DNA from: Mesorhizobium sp. INR15 | Lineage (GTDB): Bacteria > Pseudomonadota > Alphaproteobacteria > Rhizobiales > Rhizobiaceae | DNA length: 64,000 nucleotides | NCBI RefSeq assembly: GCF_015500075.1 | Contig: NZ_CP045496.1 | Coordinates: 3,048,001 to 3,112,000 of the forward strand | Direction of reading: 5' to 3' | Shown here: positions 54,073-62,732 of the stretch, piece by piece | Layout of the letters: every line of letters begins with the position of its first letter | How positions within the stretch are numbered: the stretch's first letter is position 1 | The notes under the pieces: model-generated | The model's input: only the letters and a program-made list of their open reading frames with translations | The model's database searches: none | What the model was told of the DNA's origin: nothing | Translations under genes and position numbers: made by a program

Positions 54073-55038
54073 ATGACCAGATCGCAACGCACCGCCGCTT
54101 TCATCGCAAGCCGTCTGGCGTCGGTGGTGCTGACCATCGCCGGCGCCACGCTGCTTCTGTTCCTGATGGTGCGCCTTGTGCCGGGCGACTTCACTTCGGT
54201 GATGCTCGGCCCAAGGGCGACACCGGAGCTTCGCGCCCAGATAACCCATGACATGGGGCTCGACCGCAGCCTGCCCGAACAGCTATGGCTGTTCGCCAGC
54301 CGCGCCGCGACCGGCGATTTCGGCGAGGATGTCGTCTCGCACCGGCCGATCCTCGACATCGTGCTCGATGTAATTCCAAACACGCTGGCGCTGGCCTTCA
54401 GTGCGCTGGTGCTGGCGCTGGTGGTCGGCATTCCGATCGGCGTCATCGCGGCGCTGAAGCCGGGCTCGTGGCTCGACAGTGGTCTGGCGCTTTTGTCGAT
54501 TTCCTTCATCACCACGCCGACGCTGGTGGTGTCCGTCATCCTTTTCCTCGTCTTCGCCATCGGCCTGCACTGGCTGCCGGTGGCGGGCGCGGGCGCGCCC
54601 GGCGACATCGTGGACCGGCTGCAGCACCTGATCCTGCCAAGCGTTGCACTGGCGCTTGGCTGGGTGGGCTACATCTCGCGCCTCGTGCGTGCGTCCCTGC
54701 TCGACACGCTGGGGGAACTGCATGTGCGCACGCTGCGCGCCTATGGCGTCTCCGAATACCGCATTGTCGGCCTCTACGCGCTGAAACTGGCGCTGGTGCC
54801 GGTCGTCTCCATTCTCGGCATAGGGCTTGGCGACCTGATCGGCAGTTCGGTCGTCGTCGAGATCATCTTCGCCCGTTCCGGCATCGGCAGCCTGATCTTC
54901 AACTCCATCGCGCAGCGCAACTATCCGGTGGTGCAGGCCTGCGTGGTGTTCATCGTCGCCTTCTACATCGTCGCCAATCTCGTGGTCGACATGGTCAACG
55001 CCTTGCTCGATCCCCGCATCGCGGCGGGCCGCGGATGA
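54073..55038 (+). CDS. Peptide-type ABC transporter permease (DppB type)
   Basis: A 321-residue permease with an N-terminal membrane helix (SVVLTIAGATLLLFLMVRLVPGD as a split segment), a large periplasmic loop and five further helices. The family's coupling loop is around RTLRAYGVSEYRIVGLYALKLAL. It overlaps the DppC-type start by four bases. First gene after the palindromic element. Confidence 0.9.
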   Translation: MTRSQRTAAFIASRLASVVLTIAGATLLLFLMVRLVPGDFTSVMLGPRATPELRAQITHDMGLDRSLPEQLWLFASRAATGDFGEDVVSHRPILDIVLDVIPNTLALAFSALVLALVVGIPIGVIAALKPGSWLDSGLALLSISFITTPTLVVSVILFLVFAIGLHWLPVAGAGAPGDIVDRLQHLILPSVALALGWVGYISRLVRASLLDTLGELHVRTLRAYGVSEYRIVGLYALKLALVPVVSILGIGLGDLIGSSVVVEIIFARSGIGSLIFNSIAQRNYPVVQACVVFIVAFYIVANLVVDMVNALLDPRIAAGRG

Positions 55039-55877
55039 ACGGGCTGTTGGCGACGCTCAAACGCATCTGTTCGGAACGCGATGGCCGCCTCGGGCTGGCC
55101 TTCACGCTGGCCATCCTGGTGTTCGCGCTGGTCGGGCCGCTGGTCAGCCCCGATCCCAATGCCATCGACATCAAGGCCCGCTTTGCCGCACCTGGATTGG
55201 CGCATCTGCTGGGCACCGACAATCTCGGCCGCGACCTGTTGGCGCGCACCTCGGTCGGCACGCGCTATGCGCTCACGCTGGCCGTGCTGATCGTCGTCAT
55301 CTCGTCGATCATCGGTTCGCTGATCGGCATTGTCGCCGGCATCGCGGGTGGCTGGGTCGACCGGGCGGTGACGGCTGTCTTCGACATCGTCAACGCCTTT
55401 CCGCCGCTGATCCTCGCCTTCGCGCTGATCGCGCTCTACGGCAAGGGTTCGGCCACCTTCGTGCTTCTGGTCACGGTCGTCTTCATTCCGCAGTTCGGCC
55501 GCATGGCGCGGGCGAGGGCGCAGACGCTGCGCAACCTGAGCTTCATCGAGGCCGAGCGCATGCTGGCTGTCCATCCCGTCACCATCGTCGTCAGGCACTA
55601 TCTGCCCAATGTCGCGGGGCCGATCATCGTTCTGGCCAGCATGAACCTGCCCGTCGTGATCGCCTTCGAGGCTTCGCTGTCCTTTCTCGGCTTTGGCGTG
55701 CAGCCACCGAAATCCTCGCTGGGAACACTGATCAAGGACGGCTTCATCTCGATCAACCAATCCTGGTGGCCGACTGTCGCCGCCGCCCTGGTGCTGGCCA
55801 TCGCCACGCTCGGCGCCACGCTGCTCGGCGAAGCGCTGCGGCGCGTCATCGATCCGAAGACGGCAGGGGTGCGCTGA
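55035..55877 (+). CDS. Peptide-type ABC transporter permease (DppC type)
   Basis: A 280-residue second permease: N-terminal helix (AFTLAILVFALVGPLVSP), the conserved HLLGTDNLGRDLLARTSVGTR turn of which part is shown here, and the coupling loop LRNLSFIEAERMLAVHPV. Its start overlaps the upstream stop, and its own stop overlaps the next start. Confidence 0.9.
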   Translation: MNGLLATLKRICSERDGRLGLAFTLAILVFALVGPLVSPDPNAIDIKARFAAPGLAHLLGTDNLGRDLLARTSVGTRYALTLAVLIVVISSIIGSLIGIVAGIAGGWVDRAVTAVFDIVNAFPPLILAFALIALYGKGSATFVLLVTVVFIPQFGRMARARAQTLRNLSFIEAERMLAVHPVTIVVRHYLPNVAGPIIVLASMNLPVVIAFEASLSFLGFGVQPPKSSLGTLIKDGFISINQSWWPTVAAALVLAIATLGATLLGEALRRVIDPKTAGVR

Positions 55878-56866
55878 TGGCGATCTCGGTGCGCAACCTC
55901 AGCGTCGACTACAGCCTGCCGCAAGGCACCGCGCATGCGCTGCGTGGCGTCTCGCTGGACATAAAAAAGGGCGAGCTACTCGGGCTGGTCGGCGAATCCG
56001 GCAGCGGCAAATCGACCGTTGCCTTTGCGCTGATGGGCCTGCTTGCCAACAATGCCAAGGTCGTCTCGGGTACGGCGACCATCGACGGCAAGAGTTTCGA
56101 CCTGACCCGGCGCAATGCGACGGCATCCCTGCGCGGCCGCGGCATGGCGATGATTTTTCAGGACCCGATGCTGTCGCTCAACCCGGTGTTCACCATCGGC
56201 ACGCAGCTCTGCGAAGTGCTGCGCCGGCGCGCGCCCGGCAGCGACCGCAAGACGCGGGTCGAGACGGCGCAGGATGCGCTGGACAAGGTCAAGCTCAGCA
56301 ACCCGAAACGGCGCATGGAGCAATATCCGCACGAACTGTCGGGCGGCATGCGCCAGCGCGTGGTGATCGCCATGGCGCTGCTGTCGGAACCCGCACTGCT
56401 GATCGCCGACGAACCGACGACAGCGCTGGATGTGACCGTCGAGGCGCAGATCATGCGCGAGATCATCGGGCTGCGCGACCGCATCGGCTGCGCCGTGCTT
56501 CTGATCACCCACAGCCTCGGCCTGGTCACCGAATATTGTGACGCGATCTCGGTGCTCTATGCCGGCGAACGGCTGGAAAGCGGCACGGTCAAAGAGGTGC
56601 AGCGCCAGCCCGGCCATCCCTATACCCGCATGCTGTTCGACTGCGAGGTGCCGATCGACCGCGAGCGCCATGCCGACGCGACGCAAAACCGCTTCACGGT
56701 CATATCTGGCGAGTTGCCGGACCCGTGCCGGCGTCCGCCCGGCTGCATCTTCAATGGCCGCTGCGATGTCTCCTTCGAGGATTGCGCGGCCATCAATCCG
56801 GGCGACTATGCGGTTGGAACCGATGCGGATCACAGCGCCCGCTGCCTGCGTCTGGCGGGTTCCTGA
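55877..56866 (+). CDS. Peptide-type ABC transporter ATPase (DppD type)
   Basis: 329 residues: Walker A GESGSGKST, signature LSGGMRQRVVIAMAL, Walker B LLIADEPTTALDVT, and the C-terminal oligopeptide extension. The extension keeps three cysteines (CRRPPGCIFNGRCD), the likely iron-sulfur or metal site of this subgroup. Start overlaps the permease stop (TGATG). Confidence 0.9.
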   Translation: MAISVRNLSVDYSLPQGTAHALRGVSLDIKKGELLGLVGESGSGKSTVAFALMGLLANNAKVVSGTATIDGKSFDLTRRNATASLRGRGMAMIFQDPMLSLNPVFTIGTQLCEVLRRRAPGSDRKTRVETAQDALDKVKLSNPKRRMEQYPHELSGGMRQRVVIAMALLSEPALLIADEPTTALDVTVEAQIMREIIGLRDRIGCAVLLITHSLGLVTEYCDAISVLYAGERLESGTVKEVQRQPGHPYTRMLFDCEVPIDRERHADATQNRFTVISGELPDPCRRPPGCIFNGRCDVSFEDCAAINPGDYAVGTDADHSARCLRLAGS

Positions 56867-57624
56867 TGGACGCGATCTCGATCAGCAATGCGCAGTTGCG
56901 TTTTGGCGAGACAGCGGCGCTCGACGGCGTCTCGCTGATCATTCCGCAAGGCACCTGTTTCGGCATTGTCGGTGAATCCGGCTCCGGCAAGACGACGCTG
57001 ATGCGCGCCATTCTCGGCCTGCAGAAGCTCGATCAGGGCGACATCCGCATTCTCGGCAATCCGCTGGTGCACAGCCGCGCGGCGCTGAAGCAACGCGCCA
57101 GCTTCGTGCAGCCGATCTTCCAGGATCCGGCCGCTTCGCTGTCACCGCGCAGCCGCATCCGCACGCTGATGAACGAGGTCGGCACGGTGCTGCGCGAGCC
57201 GCACGCGGCGATGCATGAGCGGCTCGCCGTCATCCTGAACCGGCTCGGCCTGCCGCCCGGCGTCATCGACAAATATCCGCACGAGATCAGCGGCGGCCAG
57301 GCGCGGCGCGTGGCGATCGCCCGGGCGCTGCTGATGAAGCCGTCGATCCTGATCGCGGACGAGCCAACCGCCGGGCTCGATGTCTCCGTGCAAGGCGATC
57401 TGCTCAACCTGTTGCAGGACATCAGGCGCTCGGACAACATCACGCTGGTCGTCATCAGCCACAACCTGGCCATCGTGCGCCTGATCGCCGAGAACGCCGT
57501 CGTCATGCGCGCGGGCAAGGTGGTGGAGGGCGGCGAGGTCGGGGCGCTGTTCGGATCGCCGCGCGAGGCCTATACGCGCGAGTTGCTGGCGGCTTGGCCT
57601 GGTGTGACGCATGTGGCGGGGTGA
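56866..57624 (+). CDS. Peptide-type ABC transporter ATPase (DppF type)
   Basis: A 252-residue ATPase with Walker A GESGSGKTT, signature ISGGQARRVAIARAL and Walker B ILIADEPTAGLDVS. It is shorter than DppD because it lacks the C-terminal cysteine extension. The start overlaps the DppD-type stop. Last gene of the CocE/importer operon. Confidence 0.9.
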   Translation: MDAISISNAQLRFGETAALDGVSLIIPQGTCFGIVGESGSGKTTLMRAILGLQKLDQGDIRILGNPLVHSRAALKQRASFVQPIFQDPAASLSPRSRIRTLMNEVGTVLREPHAAMHERLAVILNRLGLPPGVIDKYPHEISGGQARRVAIARALLMKPSILIADEPTAGLDVSVQGDLLNLLQDIRRSDNITLVVISHNLAIVRLIAENAVVMRAGKVVEGGEVGALFGSPREAYTRELLAAWPGVTHVAG

Positions 57625-57680
57625 GTAAGTTAGGAGTTTCGGGTTAATGCTCGTCGCAGCAAATGGCCGCAAGCCCGGTA

Positions 57681-57857
57681 TTATGCTTGGCGCTCGGCAA
57701 TCCTCGCCTCGAGCCTGCCTTTGATCCGGGCGAAAGCTGCATGCCCGTTGACAGCGTCGCCGCTTGACATGCCGACGTCCCAAAGCCGGCCCAGTTCGCG
57801 CACCATGCTTCCCGTCTCAGGAGCAAGAGTAGCGCTTACTTTCTCGACATTCGCCAT
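57681..57857 (-). pseudogene. Internally deleted ParD-like antitoxin remnant
   Basis: Starts at ATG 57857 behind GGAG. The first 22 residues (MANVEKVSATLAPETGSMVR) look like the N terminus of a ParD antitoxin, and the last 36 (RLWDVGMSSGDAVNGHAAF, then IKGRLEARIAERQA) like its C terminus; the middle of the RHH domain seems to be missing. No ParE toxin gene follows. A longer in-frame start at 57944 has no support. A short functional protein is possible but unlikely. Confidence 0.6.
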
Positions 57858-58246
57858 GTGTGGGCTCCGATGTACAAGGTCGGCAAGTTTGTTAGCGGCT
57901 GCAAGAGCGATGGTATCATTTGCATGGGGCAATCGCTCCTTCATAATTTGTCGAGATCGCCAAATTTGGAATGCCAGCGCCGCCCCTCATTGCCCTGCCG
58001 GGCATTTCTCCCCGTATAGTGACGGGGAGAAAATAGCTGGCCGCAAGTTTGGCTTCCTTTTTGCAGCGCTGATCATTGGCGGACCGCCGATGAGAGCTGT
58101 CCCTCTCCCCGTCACTATACGGGGAGAGGATGCCGGCAGGCAGGTGAGGGGCGGCGCAAACCTCTGCAGAATAGCAATTCAAAACGCGAAGCGACTGCTC
58201 CTGACAGCAGGTATGATTCATGGGGCCTTTGCGTAGCGCTGCGATA
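57858..58246. other. Intergenic stretch holding repeat copy 2
   Basis: About 390 bases. Most of it is the palindromic element at 57977-58157; the rest has a weak CTGCT-AGCAG hairpin (58194-58209) that may terminate the SnoaL-like gene. No credible gene. Confidence 0.5.
57977..58157. repeat. Full palindromic intergenic element, copy 2
   Basis: Terminal inverted repeats GCGCCGCCCCTCA (57977-57989) and TGAGGGGCGGCGC (58145-58157) enclose hairpins at 58005-58032 and 58102-58129 with the same TATAGTGA/TCACTATA loops as copy 1. The central part differs from copy 1. Confidence 0.85.
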
Positions 58247-58624
58247 TCAGAGCTGCGCCGCGATCGCCGCCTTGTCGATGACCGACCAGACGTTCCTGAT
58301 CCGGTCGTTCAGAAATTCATAAAACACGTTTTCGCTGAAGGAGACTTGTCTGCCGTTGATCGGGAGGTCGAAGAAGGTTCCCCTTGGCGTGCAATTGAAC
58401 TGGATGCGGGTGGCGATGAAAGGCGGGTCGGCGATGAGCAGCTGGACGTCGAAATAGAGGTCCGGAATTTCGCGAAAATCCCTCTCCAGCATGGCGCGGT
58501 AGCCTGACAGCCCGACCCGGTCGCCATTGTAGTGCACATCGTCATGGACGAAGCGATGCAGGTGTTCCCAGTCCTGGTTGTTGAGGCAGTCGATATAGCC
58601 CCGGTAGAGATCGGTTTCGGTCAC
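58247..58624 (-). CDS. SnoaL-like/ester cyclase family protein
   Basis: 125 residues of the NTF2-like fold: LYRGYIDCLNNQDWEHLHRFVHDDVHYNG at the N terminus (here given in part) and IATRIQFNCTPRGTFFDLP later. SnoaL relatives include polyketide cyclases and small stress proteins; the substrate is unknown. Single gene, followed on the same strand by nothing close. Confidence 0.78.
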   Translation of the reverse strand: MTETDLYRGYIDCLNNQDWEHLHRFVHDDVHYNGDRVGLSGYRAMLERDFREIPDLYFDVQLLIADPPFIATRIQFNCTPRGTFFDLPINGRQVSFSENVFYEFLNDRIRNVWSVIDKAAIAAQL

Positions 58625-58693
58625 GGCGATGGCTCCAGGGGCGGGATCATGTTCCGTGGAAGATAGGACGGTCGCGGATCGCGTCCAGATGAA

Positions 58694-59584
58694 TTAGGCC
58701 CGATAACGCAAGGCATCGACCAGCAGCGAAAAGGCGGGCGTCGCTTGCCGGCGGCTCGGATAGTAGAGGTGGTAGCCGGGGAAGGGCGGACACCAGTCGG
58801 CCAGAACGCGGATCAGCCGGCCATCGGCGAGTTCCCGGCTCACCTGGTCCTCGGGCAGGTAGGCGAGGCCGAACCCGGCCAGCACCGCCTTCAGGCGCAG
58901 GCCGATGTTGTTGAACACCAGCTGGCCCTCGACGCGCACGTTGAGCTCGCGGCCATCCTTCTCGAATTCCCAGACATAGAGCCCGCCATAGGTCGGCAGG
59001 CGCAGGTTGATGCAGTCATGCGCCATCAGGTCCTGCGGCATTGCCGGCCGCTTGTGCCTTTCGAAATAGGAGGGCGCGCCGACCAGGGCCATGCGCATGT
59101 CAGGCCCGATACGCACGGCGATCATATCCCGCGCCACCTGTTCGCCAAGCCGTACTCCGGCGTCGTAGCGTTCGGCGACAATATCGGTCAGGCCGTAGTC
59201 GATGATGATCTCGACCTTGATGTCGGGATAGTCCGGCAGCAGCCGGGCGATGGCCGGCCACAGGATCGTCTCGGCGGAGTGTTCGCCCGCCGTGATGCGG
59301 ATGGTGCCGGTGGGTTTTTCGCGCAACGCGCTGAGCGCGGTGAGTTCGGTCTCGATCTCGTCGAGCCGGGGACCGACCGTGCGCATCAGCCGCTCGCCCG
59401 CCTCGGTCGGCGAGACGCTGCGCGTGGTGCGGGTCAAGAGCCGGAGGCCCAGCCGCTCCTCCAGCGCCCGGATCGTGTGGCTGAGCGCGGACTGGGAGAC
59501 GCCGAGCTGTGCCGCCTTGGTGAAGCTGCGCTCGCGCGCCACGGCGAGAAAGGCGATAAGCTCGTTGAGGTTTTCCCGAGGCAT
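58694..59584 (-). CDS. LysR family regulator of the redox/detoxification operon
   Basis: 296 residues with the HTH LNELIAFLAVARERSFT and KAAQLGVSQSALSHTIRALEERLG, then an effector domain. The group is the one often found beside aldo/keto reductase genes. It diverges from the six-gene operon starting at 59708; a perfect T-N11-A dyad abuts its start codon. Confidence 0.9.
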   Translation of the reverse strand: MPRENLNELIAFLAVARERSFTKAAQLGVSQSALSHTIRALEERLGLRLLTRTTRSVSPTEAGERLMRTVGPRLDEIETELTALSALREKPTGTIRITAGEHSAETILWPAIARLLPDYPDIKVEIIIDYGLTDIVAERYDAGVRLGEQVARDMIAVRIGPDMRMALVGAPSYFERHKRPAMPQDLMAHDCINLRLPTYGGLYVWEFEKDGRELNVRVEGQLVFNNIGLRLKAVLAGFGLAYLPEDQVSRELADGRLIRVLADWCPPFPGYHLYYPSRRQATPAFSLLVDALRYRA

Positions 59585-59603
59585 TTATGAAACATCCTCA
59601 TAA
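59585..59603. promoter_or_regulatory. LysR-type operator
   Basis: TTATGA and TCATAA are perfect inverted arms spaced by 7 bases, giving the T-N11-A pattern. It directly abuts the lysR start codon and is about 100 bases upstream of the operon. Confidence 0.65.
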
Positions 59604-59707
59604 GTACATGCCGGATATAGCAGCTAATCGCGGATAATTGCAGGCCCTAGATAGAGAGCATCAAAGTGGGGCGCTGATTGCCCGGCGCTGCGAAAGGAAA
59701 TAAAATC

Positions 59708-60103
59708 ATGGATATCAAGCGAAGCGGCTCGCAGCCATCCGCCAAGGGTCCCGCCGACTATTTCACCGGATCGGTGCGCGTTGATGCACCTTTCAAGGGC
59801 AGCGATGCCGCCCGTGTCGGCGGCGCCACCGTTACCTTCGAGCCCGGCGCACGCACCGCCTGGCACACGCATCCGCTCGGCCAGACATTGATTGTTCTGT
59901 CCGGTGCCGGGCTGGTCCAGCGCGAAGGGGGGCAGATCGAACAAATCCGCCCCGGCGACATTGTCTGGTTCCCACCGGGCGAAAAGCATTGGCACGGAGC
60001 AGCTCCGACCACGGCGATGAGCCACATCGCCATTGCCGAGGCACTTGATGGTAAAGTCGTCGACTGGATGGAGAAGGTTACCGACGAACAATACGCGGTT
60101 TGA
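59708..60103 (+). CDS. Cupin domain protein
   Basis: 131 residues with both cupin motifs: TAWHTHPLGQTLIVLSGAG and PGDIVWFPPGEKHWHG, carrying three or four histidines for metal binding. This type resembles the manganese-dependent hydroxynitrile lyase-like cupins, which accompany carboxymuconolactone decarboxylase-like proteins. ATG 59708 has AAGGAAAT upstream. First gene of the operon. Confidence 0.85.
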   Translation: MDIKRSGSQPSAKGPADYFTGSVRVDAPFKGSDAARVGGATVTFEPGARTAWHTHPLGQTLIVLSGAGLVQREGGQIEQIRPGDIVWFPPGEKHWHGAAPTTAMSHIAIAEALDGKVVDWMEKVTDEQYAV

Positions 60104-60149
60104 TGCAAGGCGTCATTTCCGACCTGCCGTCTCAACAAAGGAAACCATC

Positions 60150-60488
60150 ATGACCGACACACCGTCCGCCCCCAAGAATCCCTTCTCCGATATTGCTCCC
60201 GCGCTCGGCAAATATACCGATGAGGTGCTTTTCGGCGATGTCTGGAAGCGCCCCGGACTCTCGCCGCGCGACCGTAGCCTCGTCACCGTCACCAGTCTGA
60301 TTTCGGGATACCGGATCAACGAAATGCCGTTCCACATCAAGCGAGCGCTCGAGAATGGAGTAACTCGCGATGAACTGATCGAAACCATCACGCACCTGGC
60401 GTTCTACGCCGGATGGCCGGCGGCAAGCACGGCGCTCGGCATTGCCCGCAAGGTCTTCGAGCAGGCCGACGCCGAGCAGAAGGGATAA
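60150..60488 (+). CDS. Carboxymuconolactone decarboxylase family protein
   Basis: A 112-residue AhpD-like helical protein with RDRSLVTVTSLISG and MPFHIKRALENGVTRDELIETITHLAFYAGWPAA (here as the recognised span). It lacks the CxxC pair of AhpD, so it is not a thiol peroxidase partner in the usual way. Its stop overlaps the next start. Confidence 0.85.
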   Translation: MTDTPSAPKNPFSDIAPALGKYTDEVLFGDVWKRPGLSPRDRSLVTVTSLISGYRINEMPFHIKRALENGVTRDELIETITHLAFYAGWPAASTALGIARKVFEQADAEQKG

Positions 60489-61489
60489 TGACAATGCAAA
60501 AACGCGCACTTGGACGTAGCGGGCTCGAAGTCTCGGCCCTGTCGCTGGGTTGCATGGGCTACAGCAGTGAAGCCCGCGAACTTCGCGACAAGGCCGACAT
60601 GATCAAACTCATTCGGGATGCGGTCGAGCGCGGCGTCGACTTCTTCGACACCGCCGAAGCCTATGGTCCCTTCACCAATGAGGAGATGGTGGGTGAGGCA
60701 CTGGCGCCGGTGCGCGAGCAGGTGGTGATCGCCAGCAAGTTCGGCTGGGAGATCGACGCCGATACCGGCGTGCATCATGGTGGCGTCAACAGCAAGCCGG
60801 CTCACATCAGGACCGCCGTCGAGGGCATGCTGCGGCGCTTGCGTGTCGACCAGATAGACCTGCTCTACCAGCACCGCGTTGACCCGGACGTTCCCATGGA
60901 GGACGTGGCCGGGGCCGTGAAGGAGTTGATCGGCCAGGGCAAGGTCAAGCATTTCGGCATGTCGGAGGCGAGCCCGGAGTCCATCCGCCGCGCGCACGCG
61001 GTCCAGCCGGTCTCGGTGTTGCAGAGCGAGTATTCGCTGTGGACCCGCGAGCCCGAGGCGGAAATCCTGCCGGTGCTGGAGGAACTCGGCATCGGCTTCG
61101 TGCCGTTCAGTCCGCTGGGCAAGGGTTTCCTGACCGGCAAGATCGATGTTGGCACGACCTTTGACAGTTCCGACTTCCGCAACTCCATCCCGCGCTTCTC
61201 GCTTGAGGCGCGCCGGGCCAATCAGGCGCTTGTCGATCTGATACGCGGCGTCAGCGAACGGCATGCGGCCACCCCGGCGCAGGTCGCCCTAGCCTGGCTG
61301 CTGGCGAAAAAGCCGTGGATCGTGCCCTTGTTCGGCACGCGAAAGCTTGAACGGCTTGAGGAAAACCTTGGCGCACTCACCGTTCGGCTCAGCGCCGAGG
61401 ACGTGAGTGAGATTGAAAACGGCTCGTCGCGGATCGGCGTCCAAGGGGCGCGTTACCCTGAAGAGATGATGCGGCGGTCGGGTCTTTGA
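60488..61489 (+). CDS. Aldo/keto reductase
   Basis: A 333-residue NADPH-dependent reductase of the YhdN/AKR13 kind with a full catalytic tetrad: Asp54 and Tyr59 (FDTAEAYG), Lys84 (ASKFGW) and His129 (LYQHRVDPD). Cofactor-binding end PLFGTRKLERLEENLGAL. Likely reduces reactive aldehydes or ketones. ATG 60488 overlaps the upstream stop. Contrast with the unusual relative at 497-1516. Confidence 0.9.
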   Translation: MTMQKRALGRSGLEVSALSLGCMGYSSEARELRDKADMIKLIRDAVERGVDFFDTAEAYGPFTNEEMVGEALAPVREQVVIASKFGWEIDADTGVHHGGVNSKPAHIRTAVEGMLRRLRVDQIDLLYQHRVDPDVPMEDVAGAVKELIGQGKVKHFGMSEASPESIRRAHAVQPVSVLQSEYSLWTREPEAEILPVLEELGIGFVPFSPLGKGFLTGKIDVGTTFDSSDFRNSIPRFSLEARRANQALVDLIRGVSERHAATPAQVALAWLLAKKPWIVPLFGTRKLERLEENLGALTVRLSAEDVSEIENGSSRIGVQGARYPEEMMRRSGL

Positions 61490-61520
61490 CCCTGACAAGT
61501 CAGGTACGGAAAGAAATACC

Positions 61521-62732
61521 ATGTCCACCACTGTTGATGCGCGGCCGGCGTCGTCGCTTGCCGGCTCGCTTTTGCCGCTTTTGGCCGCCGTTGCGGTCGT
61601 ATTCCTGATCACGGGCGTCGCACTGCCGGCTTTGCCGCTGCATGTGCACCAGCGGCTTGGGTTTGGTACGTTCGTGGTGGGGCTGGTCGCCGGCGCGCAG
61701 TTCACGGCATCGCTCGTCTCCCGCATCTGGGCAGGCCTTTATTCCGATACACGAGGCGCCAAGCGCGCGGTTATCGCCGGGCTGATCATGGCGACCGCGG
61801 CCGGGTTGCTTTACCTGTCATCGCTGTTGGTGATCGCCACGCCAGTCCTGTCCGTCGCTATCCTGATCCTTGGCCGGGCGGTGCTTGGCGGCGCCGAGAG
61901 CTTCATCATCACTGGCGCGCAAAGCTGGGGCCTGGCAGTCGCCAATTCCGGCAGCGCTGGCAAGGTCATCTCATGGATGGGCACGGCAATGTATGTCGCG
62001 CTGGCGGTCGGCGCACCGCTTGGAACGATGCTCTTCGGTCGATACGGCTTTGCGGCCATCGGCCTCGCGACCACAATCGTCCCCATAGCTACTCTGGCGC
62101 TGGTCCTGCCTCTCAGGGGCGTGGAGCCAAAACCCCAGGCCAAGCGCCCCTTTGCCGCCGTGGCAAAGGCAGTCTGGTTGCCGGGCCTTGCGCTGTCATT
62201 TGGAAGTCTCGGCTTTGGCGCGATGACCTCGTTTGCAATTCTGCTGTTCGTCGATCGCGGCTGGCAGCCGGCCTGGGCATCGTTCACGGCCTTTGCACTT
62301 GCCTTCATCATGGCGCGGCTTGTCCTCGGCCATCTCGCGGACAGGATCGGCGGCGCAAAGGTGGCTCTGGTCTTCGTGCTTGTCGAAGCCGTCGGCCAAT
62401 GCCTGATCTGGGCCGCGCCCTCAGCGTGGCTCGGGTTCGTGGGAGCCGTGCTGACAGGGTTTGGCTTCTCGCTCGTCTACCCCGCACTTGGACTGGAGGC
62501 CGTGCGCCGCGCACCGCCGGAAAGCCGAGGCCTGGCCATGGGCGTCTACACCGCGTTCCTCGATGTCTCGATGGGTATTCTGAGCCCTCTATTGGGCTTG
62601 ATTGGAAGCATTGCCGGGCTCGGCGCGGTCTTCCTTTCCAGTTTCATCCTTTTGCTGTGCACGGTCCCGCTCGCGGTCTGGCTGCTCATCCATCCCATTT
62701 CACCCAATCGACAAGGAGAAAATCATGACTGA
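61521..62732 (+). CDS. MFS efflux transporter
   Basis: A 403-residue permease with about 12 helices and the loop motif GLYSDTRGAKRAV; resembles arabinose efflux-type or YfcJ-like drug exporters. In an operon of redox enzymes it may export a toxic or processed compound. It overlaps the SDR start by eight bases. Confidence 0.87.
   Translation: MSTTVDARPASSLAGSLLPLLAAVAVVFLITGVALPALPLHVHQRLGFGTFVVGLVAGAQFTASLVSRIWAGLYSDTRGAKRAVIAGLIMATAAGLLYLSSLLVIATPVLSVAILILGRAVLGGAESFIITGAQSWGLAVANSGSAGKVISWMGTAMYVALAVGAPLGTMLFGRYGFAAIGLATTIVPIATLALVLPLRGVEPKPQAKRPFAAVAKAVWLPGLALSFGSLGFGAMTSFAILLFVDRGWQPAWASFTAFALAFIMARLVLGHLADRIGGAKVALVFVLVEAVGQCLIWAAPSAWLGFVGAVLTGFGFSLVYPALGLEAVRRAPPESRGLAMGVYTAFLDVSMGILSPLLGLIGSIAGLGAVFLSSFILLLCTVPLAVWLLIHPISPNRQGENHD

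Noticed and set aside
53831..58157. A CRISPR array
   Set aside because: The repeated units are palindromic intergenic elements with only two full copies far apart, not short direct repeats with regular spacers.
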